Assembly (NCBI RefSeq): GCF_014529535.1
Contig: NC_050738.1
Span: 2,108,001-2,172,000, forward strand
Length of the DNA: 64,000 nucleotides
Direction of reading: 5' to 3'
From: Bradysia coprophila
Lineage: Eukaryota; Arthropoda; Insecta; Diptera; Sciaridae
Every line of letters starts with the position of its first letter. Position 1 is the stretch's first letter. The translations under genes were made by a program, and so were the position numbers. The notes beneath the pieces are model-generated. The model made no database searches, was not told where the DNA came from, and was given only the letters and a program-made list of their open reading frames with translations. This document shows positions 34,615 through 46,900 of the stretch, one piece after another.

Positions 34615-35100
34615 GTCCCAACCAGGGGCTATTTAGTTGAATTAATTTGCAGAAATTCGCCAAAATTCGCCAAAATTCGTCGAAATTCGAAGAAATTCTC
34701 CCAAATTAAAAAATTCAAATTTTGAAAATTTTCTTCCAAATTTATGTTTTTTGAAATATTTTGCTAGTTTTGTGATATAGCATAACAAAAATATGCAAGA
34801 ATCTACCAAATTCACAAATATATGTAAAATTCACAAAATTAGGACATTTTTCATCGTTTTTCCAAAAAAAAGCCATCATGGCTTCCCGGTTAAAAATAGA
34901 TTTCTAGAATGTCTTGGCCAAAAATATGTAACTAAGTTCTACGATTCTTTGAAATTTCTTAAAATCATGTATAAATTCACAAAAAATCGAGAAAATTCGT
35001 CAAAATTCGCCAAAATTCGTCAAAATTCGCCAAATTCGTCAAATTCTCCAAATTCGCCAAAATTCGCTGAAAATTCAACTAAATAGCCCCTGGTCCCAAC
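34615..35100. mobile_element. hAT-type MITE with perfect 8-bp target duplication
   Basis: The element proper is 34623-35092 (470 bp). Its ends are CAGGGGCTATTTAGTTGAAT and the exact reverse complement ATTCAACTAAATAGCCCCTG. Both sides are flanked by the identical 8-mer GTCCCAAC (34615-34622 and 35093-35100). An 8-bp duplication and CAGNG-type ends are the marks of hAT transposition. The interior near both ends is filled with AAATTCGCCAAAATTCGTC-type short repeats, and there is no transposase, so it was moved by an enzyme encoded elsewhere. The perfect duplication and ends suggest a fairly recent insertion. Confidence 0.92.
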
Positions 35101-35196
35101 CAACAGCACAATTATTTTTGCGAATCTCTAGACGCTCAATTATAGTAAAAAGTATCGTATTGCAAATCCTTAATGACACTATAGACTGCAATAATA

Positions 35197-35310
35197 AATA
35201 TTATGCACGTATGACAAAGCGGTCGAGGCTTGCCGAGACGGCTTGTCATACGTGCATATTCTTTTGTTTATATATCCTAGGTGAATAATTTTTTCGGGGA
35301 ATCACACCGC
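35197..35310 (+). repeat. Palindromic element, copy 1
   Basis: TATTATGCACGTATGACAA is mirrored by TTGTCATACGTGCATATTC around AGCGGTCGAGGCTTGCCGAGA. It is followed by TTATATATCCTAGGTGAATA and a tail ending ATCACACCGCGTAT. The same unit is at 37684-37795, where the right half of the hairpin has been replaced. Confidence 0.8.
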
Positions 35311-35312
35311 GT

Positions 35313-35830
35313 ATCTATACATATAAATCTGAACATCTATACATATAAATCTGAACATCGGCGCACCACGACGCCCCTCGGAGCACCTCGGAGCACCACG
35401 GAGCACCTCGGAGCACCACGGAGCACCACGGAGCACCACGGAGCACCAAAGGGCCTCCTAGGGGTCAGCCGGTCAGCCCTTCGAGGCCATTTTTAGAAAT
35501 CGGCCTCCGACGAATCATCCGGTCAGTCCTCCGAGGCAGATTTTCAAACTTGGCCTCGAACAGATCAGCCAGTCAGTCCTCCGAGGCCATTTTTTGAAAT
35601 CGGCCTCCGAGAAGTCAGCGGGTTGGCTTTCTGAGGCCGTTTTTCAACATCGACCTCTGACAGATCAGCCAGTCAGCCCAGCGAGGCCCTTTTGAAAATT
35701 GGCCTCCGAGAATTCAGTGGGTCAGCTCGCCGATGCCGTTTTTTGAATCGACAGATCAGCCGGTCAGTCCCCAGATGCCGTTGTTCAAAATCGGCTTCCG
35801 ATGGAACGGCATGTTAGGCAGTACAAGGCG
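35313..35830 (+). repeat. Compound minisatellite cluster
   Basis: Three tandem blocks follow one another. The first is two copies of a 22-bp unit (CTATACATATAAATCTGAAC plus AT). The second is about eight copies of a 10-bp unit CACCACGGAG or CACCTCGGAG (35380-35447). The third is about seven copies of a 50-bp unit from 35471, starting GGTCAGTCCTCCGAGGC and repeating at 35521, 35571, 35621, 35671 and 35720. Each 50-bp unit contains GAGGCC...GGCCTC, a small inverted repeat. It is much richer in G+C than its surroundings and has no lasting reading frame, since 50 is not a multiple of three. Confidence 0.9.
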
Positions 35831-37476
35831 ATTTTGAAAAACGTCAACTAACGCCATTTTTCGAAAACTACATTTGAATCTCATTTAGTTTTTCAAAATC
35901 CGTCTCAGATGAATCAGCTAGCAGAACCTAAGAGTGTGTTTTTCAAAACGTTTTCGCGACAAAATTTACAAAATCTTTTTTAGGATTTAATTTAAATCCC
36001 CGAGCGAAAGAATATTGGGAAATAAGACACGAACAAAGGGATAATAATAACGTTAAAATGAATGTAATAATTAGGGTTACACTAAATACCCTTAAAAGTG
36101 AGGACAATATTTCCCACAAATTGTGGGCGTGTTCGCTGAACATTTAAATTCTCAGCAACTGATCTAAAATTCTTATAAACAAATTCTCTGTACATCTTTT
36201 ATAATAAAGGCAAGAGACAAATGTATTCGATGGCCTTACATTTTTGGCAGTCCGGTGTTCGGGAACGAGTTAATATTCGAAGCGATTAACACCGCAAGGA
36301 ATTGAAAACTGAATTAAAACCCAGTTGGTGTTGTATCGCTGGTCGCAAATACAGAATTGATCGCTAAAAAGTATAAAAATTGATCACTGTGACAGTTTTC
36401 GATCACTTATTCTATTTTATATCGATCAATTCTTTAATTTTTGCGATCCATTTTTATGTTCTTGTGGTCATTTCTTATTTTTCACCATCGAATCCAAGCT
36501 TGAGTATTTGTTGTTTCAATTATCATTTTTCATTGTCAATTTCAATGAAACTATAGCCTAGATTTGGACGTTTTGTACTTTCAATGATTTTTATATTTTT
36601 ATAATCCTTTTTCTAAAATGCAGAACAATTATTTCTACAGCATATGTGTCAAGGGATTCTTTTGATAACGGCCTTGCCGAAGTCAGACGCATTTTACAGT
36701 GGACCTATTTTTATGCGCCACGTTAGGTGTTAAGCACTAGAAGCCGAATGAATTTTTTCATTATTTCTTTATCAAAAACAAAGAAAACCAAGATGGGCGA
36801 ACTTTGACACTATGTCACACTATGTGACACTCTGATTCCTAAAAAGTAAGTACAACACGTATTTTGGCCAAATCTTTCCTGTGCACGAAATTGTTTGAGT
36901 GGAGGAAGCAAGTCTCAAATTTTCACTCCAAAGGTCCATTAAATGTGTGTCACTACCCATGTATGGTTGGTGGTGCTGGAATCCTGATATCAGTAATTAT
37001 CATAAGAAAGGATGTTGTCGTTGTATTTTGCATGAAGAGGAATCATTAAGAGTTCACCGAAATTGAAAAATGTTTACCCATTTTCCAACTGCTCATATCT
37101 CAGTTTAAATGAACTTTCACCCCACAAGACCCTTGATGCCCCAAAACTACTTACATGTAATTATATTTCCACGACCTTGCAGGCTTTATGTATTTCGGAA
37201 GTTTTCCGCAAGTAAAGTGCATCTTTTCGGCTTTGTATCGGTTTTCTCGTTAGATAAAAATAGAATAGTTTATCTCAGATCTCAGATATTTTTGTAAAAG
37301 AAAATAATACAATTCAACTTGTAATTTTCCTTTCTAATATTAGAGATATTGATCAGATGCATGTGATACGACACTTTGGGTTGATAGTTTCACAAGTAAC
37401 GAAACTTTATTTTGAGTAATACTCCTGGAATCAGCACGACCCGGCCGAAGGCCGGGAAACAGTGCTAGTGCGATAA

Positions 37477-37685
37477 TATATATTATGCACCTGTTGCCAA
37501 GATTGGTATTTTGACGTGTAGGACATTATTGCCCTAGCCGAAGGCGTGGGTCATAATGCCTACACGTCAAAATAACAGTCTGGCAATAGGTGCATATCAT
37601 ATTTTATCTGTCGAGAACAGATATATCGAGATAAACAAAAACTCCCTAGAGGGATAAGCTCGAGATTATCGTTCTAGACAGATAA
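37477..37685 (+). repeat. Double-palindrome element, family R, copy 2
   Basis: Near-identical to 11199-11407. Here the first palindrome is better preserved (TATTTTGACGTGTAGG / CCTACACGTCAAAATA). Its right end runs straight into the 37684-37795 element. Confidence 0.85.
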
Positions 37686-37795
37686 TAAATATTATGCACG
37701 TATGACAAAGCGGTCGAGGCTTGCCGAGTACAGAAGTATAATGTTTGTTTATATATCCTAGGTGAATAATTTTTTCGGGGAATCACACCGCGTAT
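37684..37795 (+). repeat. Palindromic element, copy 2
   Basis: Matches 35197-35310 in TATTATGCACGTATGACAAA, GCGGTCGAGGCTTGCCGAG and TATATATCCTAGGTGAATA through ACACCGCGTAT. The second hairpin strand is missing, replaced by TACAGAAGTATAATG. Confidence 0.75.
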
Positions 37796-38600
37796 GCGAT
37801 AAAATACATTGTGCACACAGACGGCGTAAGTTACAAATATCATCACTGAATTGCATGAATACTGTTGATGTTGTGGTAGATCATATTAGAGAGGCCAAAT
37901 GACCGTTAAAAAAGTCAGTGCTTGGTTCAGTGCTATGCCCAGCCCAACATATACAATTTCACATCCAGAGGGTCGAAAACCACCATTTTCGTCCCGTTTG
38001 TAAACAGAGAATGTTGTCCTCTGGCAATGAAAAATATGTATGGTCTGGCAGTCTCATTCAATATAATAGAATTAATTGGATTGATCGCTCTGGAAGATAT
38101 AACATATAACTCTATCTGGCCGTAGAGTGGAAAATTGAAGATTAACCAAGGGATGGGAATGTCTTGTTGAAATTGAAACAAAGATTTTAATCTAAATATG
38201 ACTTTATTTATACCTCATCGATTATGCAATTTATAATTAAAAGAGTTCAATTACAGCAATATAATTTCTTAATTAATTGAATTTTCAGATAAATATTTTC
38301 TTTTAAATATGAATTTTCATTTCAAAATAATTTTTAAAATAAATTTAATTTCATCATCAGTTAAACATTTATTTAATTTTTTTTTGTGTATTTTTATTGT
38401 CACATTGTCATCATTAGTAAATATTTTGTTTGTTTAAATATTTTTTTACATTCATATACATTTAAGTTTTATTATTATCCATCTGACAGCACGTAGATTA
38501 TTTTGTTGGTGATTTTTAGTTTTATATTTTATTGTCATCGTATTACAATTATTTTGATTAAATATTTCATTTCCAATAACATTCGTAAACTTTAATATAA

Positions 38601-39430
38601 TAGGGTGACCAGAATGACAAAACTGCTGATCTTGCATACAAAAACTTCATGAGTCACTTCACTTCAATGTTTCAGGCCAATTTAAAGACGAATGTACCAT
38701 TAATCAAACGTCAAGAGTACTTGAAATTTTATCGAAATTAAATGATAAAATGAAGCGTTCGATCGAATGCCTAGTCAGAAATCTACTAATTAGTAGACTC
38801 AGTCTCGCAAAAATATTGCGTTCATGATTATGGTCATCGTTTCGACCACATTGACTTTCGATATTCAGGCATCAAACAAAATTATTGTGGCGTCTCTGTT
38901 GAACAACTTATTGAGAAATAGCACTGAACGTGACCCAATGAATCGACATTTTTCTTAGATCCAATTATGCACAGCACTACTCCTAGCATGAAAACTGAAC
39001 TGATAAGTGTCAAATCGCTGTTTAGGAATTTCGCGCCGTGCAATTCACAATAACCCACAAAGTGACATCTTCTTTATACGAAATGTGTCATTTTGTCAAT
39101 TATTGTGAATGACGCGGCGCGAAAGTCCTAGCAGCCGTCAAATCTGGAGGCTTTAGTGAGAACAGCTTCCGCTTAAGATTGTTTGTATTGTATGTTTTGA
39201 CTCATACAACGAGACAGGTCATCTGTCTTTACAAGAGGAACGCAATCCCAACTGTCATTTCATCAGCCTCCGAATATTTTCTATGTTTGGGAGCAATGTT
39301 GTGATTTGTAAAAACATTGTTTCTTACGTTAATTGGCGATCATTGTGTCAATGAAATTTTAATTGAATAATCTTTTCTAAACACTCGAATAAAAAGTGAA
39401 ATTTAAGTGAATGTACGTCTGGTCACCCTA
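38601..39430. mobile_element. TA-flanked TIR element with nested palindrome
   Basis: The ends TAGGGTGACCAGA and TCTGGTCACCCTA are exact inverted repeats bordered by TA, as left by TA-targeting transposons such as Tc1/mariner or piggyBac-like non-autonomous elements. The 830-bp interior has no long frame. A second palindrome is nested inside at about 39008-39143 (GTCAAATCGCTG, AATTCACAATAA / TTATTGTGAAT, AGCCGTCAAAT). Confidence 0.75.
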
Positions 39431-39895
39431 AATGTATCCCAATTTGAAAATTAAACTTTCTGAAAGGGAAACAATTTTTGTTTTGATTTCCGGCGAAATA
39501 TTAACTTCGATGGGTTCGAGTTAATCACATAAAGCTAAAATCCATTGTATTTATCATAAACAATCATATTCCAGCCATGTATGATAATTCTGATGTATAC
39601 AACAGTCTCTCCGTTTAAGCTAATCTAAGTAAAATTTTCATTTTTATTGTCCATAAAGTTCATAAGTAAAAGTTTCTTAAAAAATATTTTGTTTTTGGAT
39701 TATGATTTTATCTCAGAAATTTGATTAAAATTGGGTTATTAAAAGACAAGAAGAAAGATTGAAGATATGAAAAGATATGTGGGGTCCGGAACAACTTGGA
39801 TATTTTAACCATTTAAATTTATGATATGAAAGAGTGGGTTGTTGAGTTTAAATTTCCATTGGTTTCCTTTTTTTCTCCGGTTCTCTTCAAACAAT

Positions 39896-40256
39896 TTAAC
39901 TATTCAGCTCCAAAAATAAAATCAATTTGCTTAATCTCAAATAACAAAGCCTTTCTTCTCGCTCATTTTCTACAAAATTTCCGTCATCTCCGTCATTCAG
40001 TTGATCCATAAAATTATTGTCATTGTAATCGAAATGGAAAGCGTTCTGTGGATAATAATTAGTAATAGTCTCCGGATGGATGAAACGGTCCTCGAAGAGA
40101 TCTTTGGTGTATTGCGGCAAGTTTACGTGGTGTTCCCCAGGTGGATAGGCCAGGCGCTGCCCAGCTGACGGGACTGGGATAGAAAGAGCTTTTGCATCTT
40201 TCACAAGCGACGGCGATCGGCTGGCGACGAAGCTCTTGTTGGGGGTAGAACCCGGC
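39896..40256 (-). CDS. Uncharacterised terminal exon
   Basis: A minus-strand open exon begins after a plausible acceptor (ACAACAAAG ending at 40257) in phase 2 and ends at a stop codon at 39896. It encodes about 119 residues. The text starts PGSTPNKSFVASRSPSLVKD, contains AYPPGEHHVNLPQYTKDLFE and an Asp/Asn-rich stretch DYNDNNFMDQLNDGDDGNF, and ends LRLSKLILFLELNS. Base composition is less AT-rich than its flanks, which supports coding. I recognise no domain. Upstream exons should lie at higher coordinates, but I found none that fit. It is not part of Nplp1, whose own stop codon comes earlier. It could be the last exon of an unidentified gene or an orphaned exon. Confidence 0.4.
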
Positions 40257-40644
40257 CTTTGTTGTAATAAAATAAATAATTCTTTAAAGCAAACAATTGG
40301 CATTCAAATAGGATAAATAGAGAAAAGGAAACATATTTGTAACTAACAATTACGAGCTATACTACTTAACTACCCTAAACACACGTTCACAAATTGGACG
40401 AAGAAAAATAATTAGAATTGAAGCATTCTGAAAGACTGAAATTAATTTTCTGACAGTATAAGAACTGCTTTAGTGTAAGAGATCTACAAGTAGGTAGTGG
40501 CTTTAAAAATTGTCACTTATAGAAATGAAATGATTAGAAAAATATTTAAAAATATTTCGCATTGTGAACACTTCTTTGAAGTACTTTGAAGATTCGGATT
40601 TGGTTGAGAGATCTAGAGACAGTACAAAATTAACCTGCTACAGT

Positions 40645-40840
40645 GTTGTCATCTGTTATCGACAACGACATCAATAATTGAAGACAAGTTCTGACCGATG
40701 AGGTCTTATATACCAAAAGGCTTGTTCAAAACAAATGAAGTAAAAGATTTCCGAAATAAATCTCTGAAAATCTTCTATCAAATGAAGTAATAGATCAGAT
40801 AGTAAAACGGTTAATGTGCTTGTTGTCTGTGACAGGTTAA
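40645..40840 (+). repeat. Dispersed repeat family Q, full-length copy
   Basis: Starts TGTTGTCATCTGTTATCGAC, passes through CCGATGAGGTCTTATATACC, AACAAATGAAGTAAAAGATT and CAAATGAAGTAATAG, and ends TTGTCTGTGACAGG. Closely matches 60425-60622. Confidence 0.75.
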
Positions 40841-42754
40841 TACTTTAAAAATGTTTTCTGAAATAATCTGTTCTTCCAACCCATCCATATTTACAAAAAA
40901 AACCTTCGTTCGTGAGATTAATTGTTACGATTGTATCCAAAAGACGTTACCCAAAATTTCAACAACAAAAAACGTTTTAATTACTTAAAACTATGATCAA
41001 ATTATTGTTGAGTTCTAAAAGGAACCTAGGGTAGGCCTAGTGTATATCTCGGCCGTCAGCCGTATTAGTGGCGTCAAATGAAGAAAGACATTTAAAAATA
41101 AACTTTTTGTTGGAAAAAGGCTGCTGAAATTCCAAAAATTTACTACACGGAAGTTTATTAAAAAAACATTCATTCTTCACTAGACACTTTCACTTTGAAA
41201 CCCACTTGGATTTTCTACCCGAGTAAGTGCTCTTCTTCGACTCAAAATTAAAAGTCTTGCAACTGTAGCCTCAAATTGCCTTCTGGTCAATAATTGTGGC
41301 TGACAAGCCTTGTGACATCAAAAATAATTTGCGAAGAGTTGTGTTTGTCTATGAAACCTTTAAATCAAAGAACCATTTCGAAATCACTATGATCTCGGAT
41401 GTACATTCGATAAATGACGATGAAACGTTTGGCCAGAAGTTTTTATGACTTTCCCTCACGTGATGTCTTTTTGATTTAAGGGTTTTTACAGATAAATGCT
41501 GGCACAATCTCCCTCAATCGATTTCTGTCAGAAAGTAGCCGTTTTCAATTTTATTCTTTTTTTATTGAATGAAAGAACGGTTGTGATCTCATGTTGTAAT
41601 GGGCTAATTACGTCTCCATCCACAACCCTTTTTTGACAAAAACCGAAACGGTTTCCAACGTTAACGTGACAACGTTCCATTGAAAGTATTTCAAGAATGA
41701 GATTAATATTCAAATATTAGAATAAAAACACAAAATACCGAATCAGCAATCCCATACAGATCAAAAAGAAAATTTTTGAAAAGCAAACACAAATTCCATT
41801 TAAATATTTTCTTAATAGAAAACATTGCAAACACATTCCGCCATCGAGACATTTATATACATACATTCAATACACAAGAGTCGGAATATGAACCGAAAAT
41901 AAACCATAAAGTTTTCCAGTCGAGCAACGCAAAAAAAAAAAAATTGTATCACATTACACATCTACGTCATCATATCACAACGACTCAAACGAGAAGGATG
42001 AATTTCCTTATTTATTGATGGTGAGAGATGCGTTCCACACAAACATATTTTATCGCTTAGAGATTCGTTGGTTGTATCTTCTGTATTATTATGGAGAACA
42101 TAAAAAAAAAGAGAAACAGCAAATAAAGATCAGGACACACATCCAACACTGATTTAAGGACACAAAAATATGATAAGTCCATATATGGGATGATAATGTG
42201 AGACGATATCACATCAGAGGGATAAATTGAAACATTTTTATTAGCTCATCAGAAGGGTATCAGATAGCTTTTAGCATGACATTGAAATATGTGCCTCATA
42301 AATTAAGTTGTAAGGAAATATGTACGATGTGCACATAAAGACGCAATACATGAGAACTCTCAACGGACATAATTAATGCTTTGAAGTGATATGGTGTGAT
42401 TGCCATATTTTATCATGTAATTTAGTACGTAAGAGTACTGAGACATTTAATGTTCGCCACATTTGCACTTGAAGTTCGCTTTATTTTCTTGAGATATAAT
42501 TTGGCATCCGACGTTGTGTTTGCACGTCAAACATTTCATAAAATGTGAAATCAAGTTGCAATAAATGAAATAAAATGTTTTGAAGGGCTACGAACGGTTT
42601 ATATCAAGAATGAGCGATGAGTGCTCTCGCCAGTGTTTTCTTTTACGTAAAAGTAGAGGAGAAATACACGGGAAATCGACGATATCAACGAATTCAAATA
42701 ATCGAATCTCATCTGAAACATAACGGGTTTCTCTTGAAGGTTAGAGTGCAGAAA

Positions 42755-42910
42755 AGGGATCATGTGTTATCGACAACGGGGACGAAAATAAGAAATGTGC
42801 TCTAGCTATCGTCGTCTTATATAGTGGCAAAATGTATGTTAAAACTAATGAAGTAAAAGATTTTGTATGAACCTGATAAAAATGCTTAGATCAAATCAAG
42901 TAACAGCCTG
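42755..42910 (+). repeat. Dispersed repeat family Q copy
   Basis: GTGTTATCGACAACGGGGAC, then CGTCGTCTTATATAGTGGC, GAAGTAAAAGATTTTGTATG and GATCAAATCAAGTAACAG. Truncated at its right end relative to the 40.6-kb copy. Confidence 0.65.
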
Positions 42911-43703
42911 CGTCAGTGATTTTTGGAACTAAAGTTTTGTGATTGTGAGTCTTGCCGATCCTAAGATTCGCCTGATCTACGTTTCCTGGAATACTTTGAC
43001 TTATTCTTTGACTTGATTGTACCTTTTTCACTTGACTTATTATAAAAGTAGTTAGTCCGACCACATAGTTCGAGCGCCTGTGGTTGAGTTAGTTACCTTG
43101 GCTCGTCCCTGGTATAAAAGTCAAAGTAATGCAAGTGGTGGCCCCACCACTGACAAAGTTCATCGTACACAAAGTGACGGAGGCAGAGTGCGAAAGTGAA
43201 AGTGTATGCTCGGCGAGAGGAAGTGCACGATTGTTCACGATTGGTGTACAATGAACCGAGTCTAGGAGAGAGAAACGCGAGGATTAGGACTTGATTTTCA
43301 TTCGTGATCATTCAAGTCAAAGTCCTCACGTTCAAATAATCTCATGGAATAGCCCACAGGGGCAAGCTTGTTATTACGAAAGTCAAGTCAATTTTTACAA
43401 GCGGCAAATAGATCACCAAATCACCATTTAACAAATTTGATCATATTTAATCCAAAAATTTCAAGTTTCAAAATCATTTACTTCATTAGTTTTAACAAAA
43501 TATTTTCCTAAGAACACGGAGCTTATCTTTATTGTCGTCGCTGGTCGCTGTAGATAGGAGATCCCAAAGCTAACTATAAAAGGTTCCACAAGGTACTTGC
43601 TTCTGTTCAATGTAAAATTACCAAGTCAATTATTTAATGGAGGCTAGCACGGCGGCAAGACTTTTTTCGGGTGGTAATTGAACAGGTTCGCTGATTATCC
43701 CTA

Positions 43704-43709
43704 TTTATT
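43704..43709 (-). terminator. Possible poly(A) signal of Nplp1
   Basis: AATAAA on the minus strand 261 bases beyond the Nplp1 stop codon; the nearest match I found downstream. Confidence 0.4.
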
Positions 43710-43969
43710 TACGTAATTAGCTACAAATTTGCACTACTTCATGGCTGGAACTCTACATAAATAAATCTAAAAACATCTAAAATGAAAACATCGATAAATG
43801 AAATTTGAAAACGAAATATCTCAGTTATACAATCCATTACGTTCAGCATTCAACTCGACTAAAACAAGTCCACTAAACAATTGCAGGGTAAATTTTGGTA
43901 TAATAGTTAAATGGTTAAACGTTTCGATTTTTATATATCAAGTCCATTAATATAAACACAACAAGCAAA

Positions 43970-46900
43970 TCAACTTCCTACTATTTGAGACCTAGCCCTG
44001 CCAGATCGACTGAATCGACTGCCACGAACAGGACTAAATGATGGAAGCCAGCCTGACCTAGCTAGGGCGCCGATGTGCCGTTTCTCCTGCTGTTGATTAT
44101 ATTTCTTTTGCTGTTCGTAAGTACTGTAATCATTGCGTAACAAGCCCATACGGGCTAACGATCCAATATTTCGTTTTTCCATCGGACGATACGCCGACCA
44201 GCCGTCTCGTACAACAGATCCTTAATATATTTTTTTCAATGATTTTCTTTGTTATAAAATCATGAGTAAAAGCACAACATGTAAAGTAATGGTTTCTTTG
44301 TGTGCACAATCATCGTGATCATGATTTCAGTTGATCAATGGGAATTTAGATTTTTGTTTGGTGTTTTGAAGTGATACAATATTCAAAATTCAAAAATTAT
44401 TCTTGTACTTACCCAGAAATCGTTTATCTTCGTGTATTTCTTCGTCATCGTTTGCATAGATTTCATTCAGTGCCTGGTTGAGATCGTCGTAATCAAGTTC
44501 GGGTATTTGATAAATGGGCTCTAGAATTTCACTGTTTGTACCTGGATAATCGTCGTAGACCGATTCGCGTTTGTGTTGATGATGTGGAGCAACTTTAACG
44601 TCAGCGGTATGGCTATTCTTTCCGTCTAAAGGTATGTTCAATGTTAACTATTTTTTGTACTTAAAATACAAAATAAAAGGACAGGAAAAATTGGTCAAGA
44701 TTTGACCTGGGACCGGTGAGGTTGTTCGGAAAACATTTTCAGATTTTTTTTTATTTTTACAAATTTTCTTACATTTTTCACATTTTCTTAATTTTTTCAA
44801 ATTTTCTTAATTTTTTCAAATTTTCTTAATTTTTTCAAATTTTCTTAATTTTTTCAACTTTTTTTAATTTTTTCAAATTTTCTAATTTTTTGAAATTTTC
44901 TAATTTTTTGAAATTTTATAATTTTTTCAAATTTTCTAATTTTTTCAAACTTTTGTACTTTTACAAATTTTTCTGATGTTTCTGAATTTTCCTAAAAATA
45001 TTTTTTGAAAAATTTTAAAAATGTACGAAAAGTAGGGTTCTTTGAAAATATAGGAAAATGTCATCATAAAAACAGTCACTGCTCCGGATACAGCCTTCAC
45101 CCTCGAAGATAAACAAATTTTCCTGAAGATGCATATGCTACTATAAGCAATTGCTAGTAATATATGAAATAATTTTTCATTGAAATATGGATCCTATTTC
45201 GTTAGAAAACACTTTTTAAAAGTTAAACTTTGTTGCAGACCTCTCTACGTATAATGACACTCACCCTCAGTAAACGTTTTCTTTGATAACATTCTGTATA
45301 CGTTCTCGCACAATACTGGCTCAAGACTCAATTACAACACTCTTTGTAAACAATCTTTGAAAACCTTTCAAGCAACCACCAAAAATTTACCAAGGTAACA
45401 TGAAGTGAATATAACATTTCTTTGGTGTTGGGGTTTCAGCTGTGTAGATGCTTTTGACAACATGTTGACGAAACTTTTATTTCTTTTACTTTAACAAAAT
45501 AAAGAAAAGAAAAGAAAAATTCAAAGAAAATGACTGACGTTGATGTGAGTTGCCTTTAATGTGTGTCGTGACAGGCGTCTATTTTATGCAGAAAAATTCA
45601 CAAAGAATTTTAAAAAGCCGAAAGCAGAAAAAAAAGTATTGCCAGATTCCCCTAAAAATAGCTCATAGCATTCAACCACTTACCGGAAACTGTTACTTTT
45701 TCCTGTGGATCAACAGCTTCTCTTTTCACCACATGTTTGCTGTGTGTGTCTCTTTTCACCGCAACTTTCGTAGGCGTCTTCGGTAGCGACCAGTCACGGG
45801 CCAATGCACCAACATTACGTTTGATTCCTTCACCGAAATACGGATAAAAATTCCCTCTGGCCAGCGAAGCAATGTTTCTCTTGTAACTACCGGGTCGCCC
45901 AGAACGAACCACCGACGCCAAATTTCGTTTACCATTTGGCAGTTCATATCCTCGAGCTAATGAAGCGATATTCCGCTTTCCAGTCATCATTCCCGACCGA
46001 GCAACAGATCCAATGTTTCGCTTTTCCATCAATTCAGACGTTTGTCCATTGTCTTCCGTTTCGGGCTCACGAGACGTGGGCAATTGACTGTTCTTTGCTA
46101 GGGCGGCAATGCTGCGTTTTATCTGGTCCGGTGTGGCTCTGATAAATCCTAAACGAGCAATTGAACCAATGTTTCGTTTGCCATTGTTTAATAAACCATT
46201 CCTGGCAATTGAACTGAGCGACCTCTTTTCGTTTTCAGTGAGTGTATCCGGTGAATTGAATGAATCGTAGTCGATGTTATTATTGTCTAACAAATTGCGA
46301 AGTTGACTTCGTAGTGATGCTGCCTGCGTGTGCAAGACAGTTCGATAATAATTTTATTTTATTTTTAAATAAAAAGCCGAATAAAATGAACATACGTGTA
46401 ATTCGTTGCCGTCATCAGGGTAGACAAGATCTTTAACCAGTTGTTCCAATTCGCACAACGACAGATTGTTTTGCGTCAGTGGATACACCTAAGATGAGAG
46501 AGAAACGTTAACCGTATTCATTAACGCCAATGTTATTTTTTAGTGTCGCATAAGAATTACAAGACCAGGGAACGTGCCGAGTTTTGTTACTTTGTTTCAA
46601 CAACGTAAGACCGTGTCTATTGCTTCAAAACATGCATTTTGCTATATATATATTTAAGGACATTTGGTTAGACATAGCAGCGGTTATAAACTCGAAAATC
46701 TTAAGTATGCCATCATCGCTTTATTATATTTATTTTAGAAAATCTTTTCATCCGTTTTCTTTCATCCAAAAATAACTCCGTTCATTCTGTTATGCTTTAA
46801 GCTTAAGCTCTGCCATATAAAATACAGTTGATATGAGTGGTATGATGGTGGCATTTTAAATGTATCTTATGTATCAATAAAGGAAACGTGCTGTGGCTTT

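Larger units (their letters stand above)
33912..38600. other. Repeat-dominated intergenic interval
   Basis: No gene supported over 4.7 kb. In order it holds a hAT-type MITE (34623-35092), a palindrome (35197-35310) with a satellite cluster inserted beside it (35313-35830), nondescript AT-rich DNA, a small hairpin CCCGGCCGAAGGCCGGG (37440-37456), the second family R copy (37477-37685) and a second copy of the 35.2-kb palindrome (37684-37795). Very AT-rich sequence follows (38180-38600). Confidence 0.5.
40257..43703. other. Intergenic stretch
   Basis: No gene supported. Two family Q copies (40645-40840 and 42755-42910) are the only structured parts. A GC-richer patch at 43080-43300 has TATAAAAG (43113-43120) and a 42-codon frame from 43129 starting MQVVAPPLTKFIVHKVTEAE. 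The ATG is too close to the TATA box to be a normal start, so I leave it uncalled. Confidence 0.45.
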
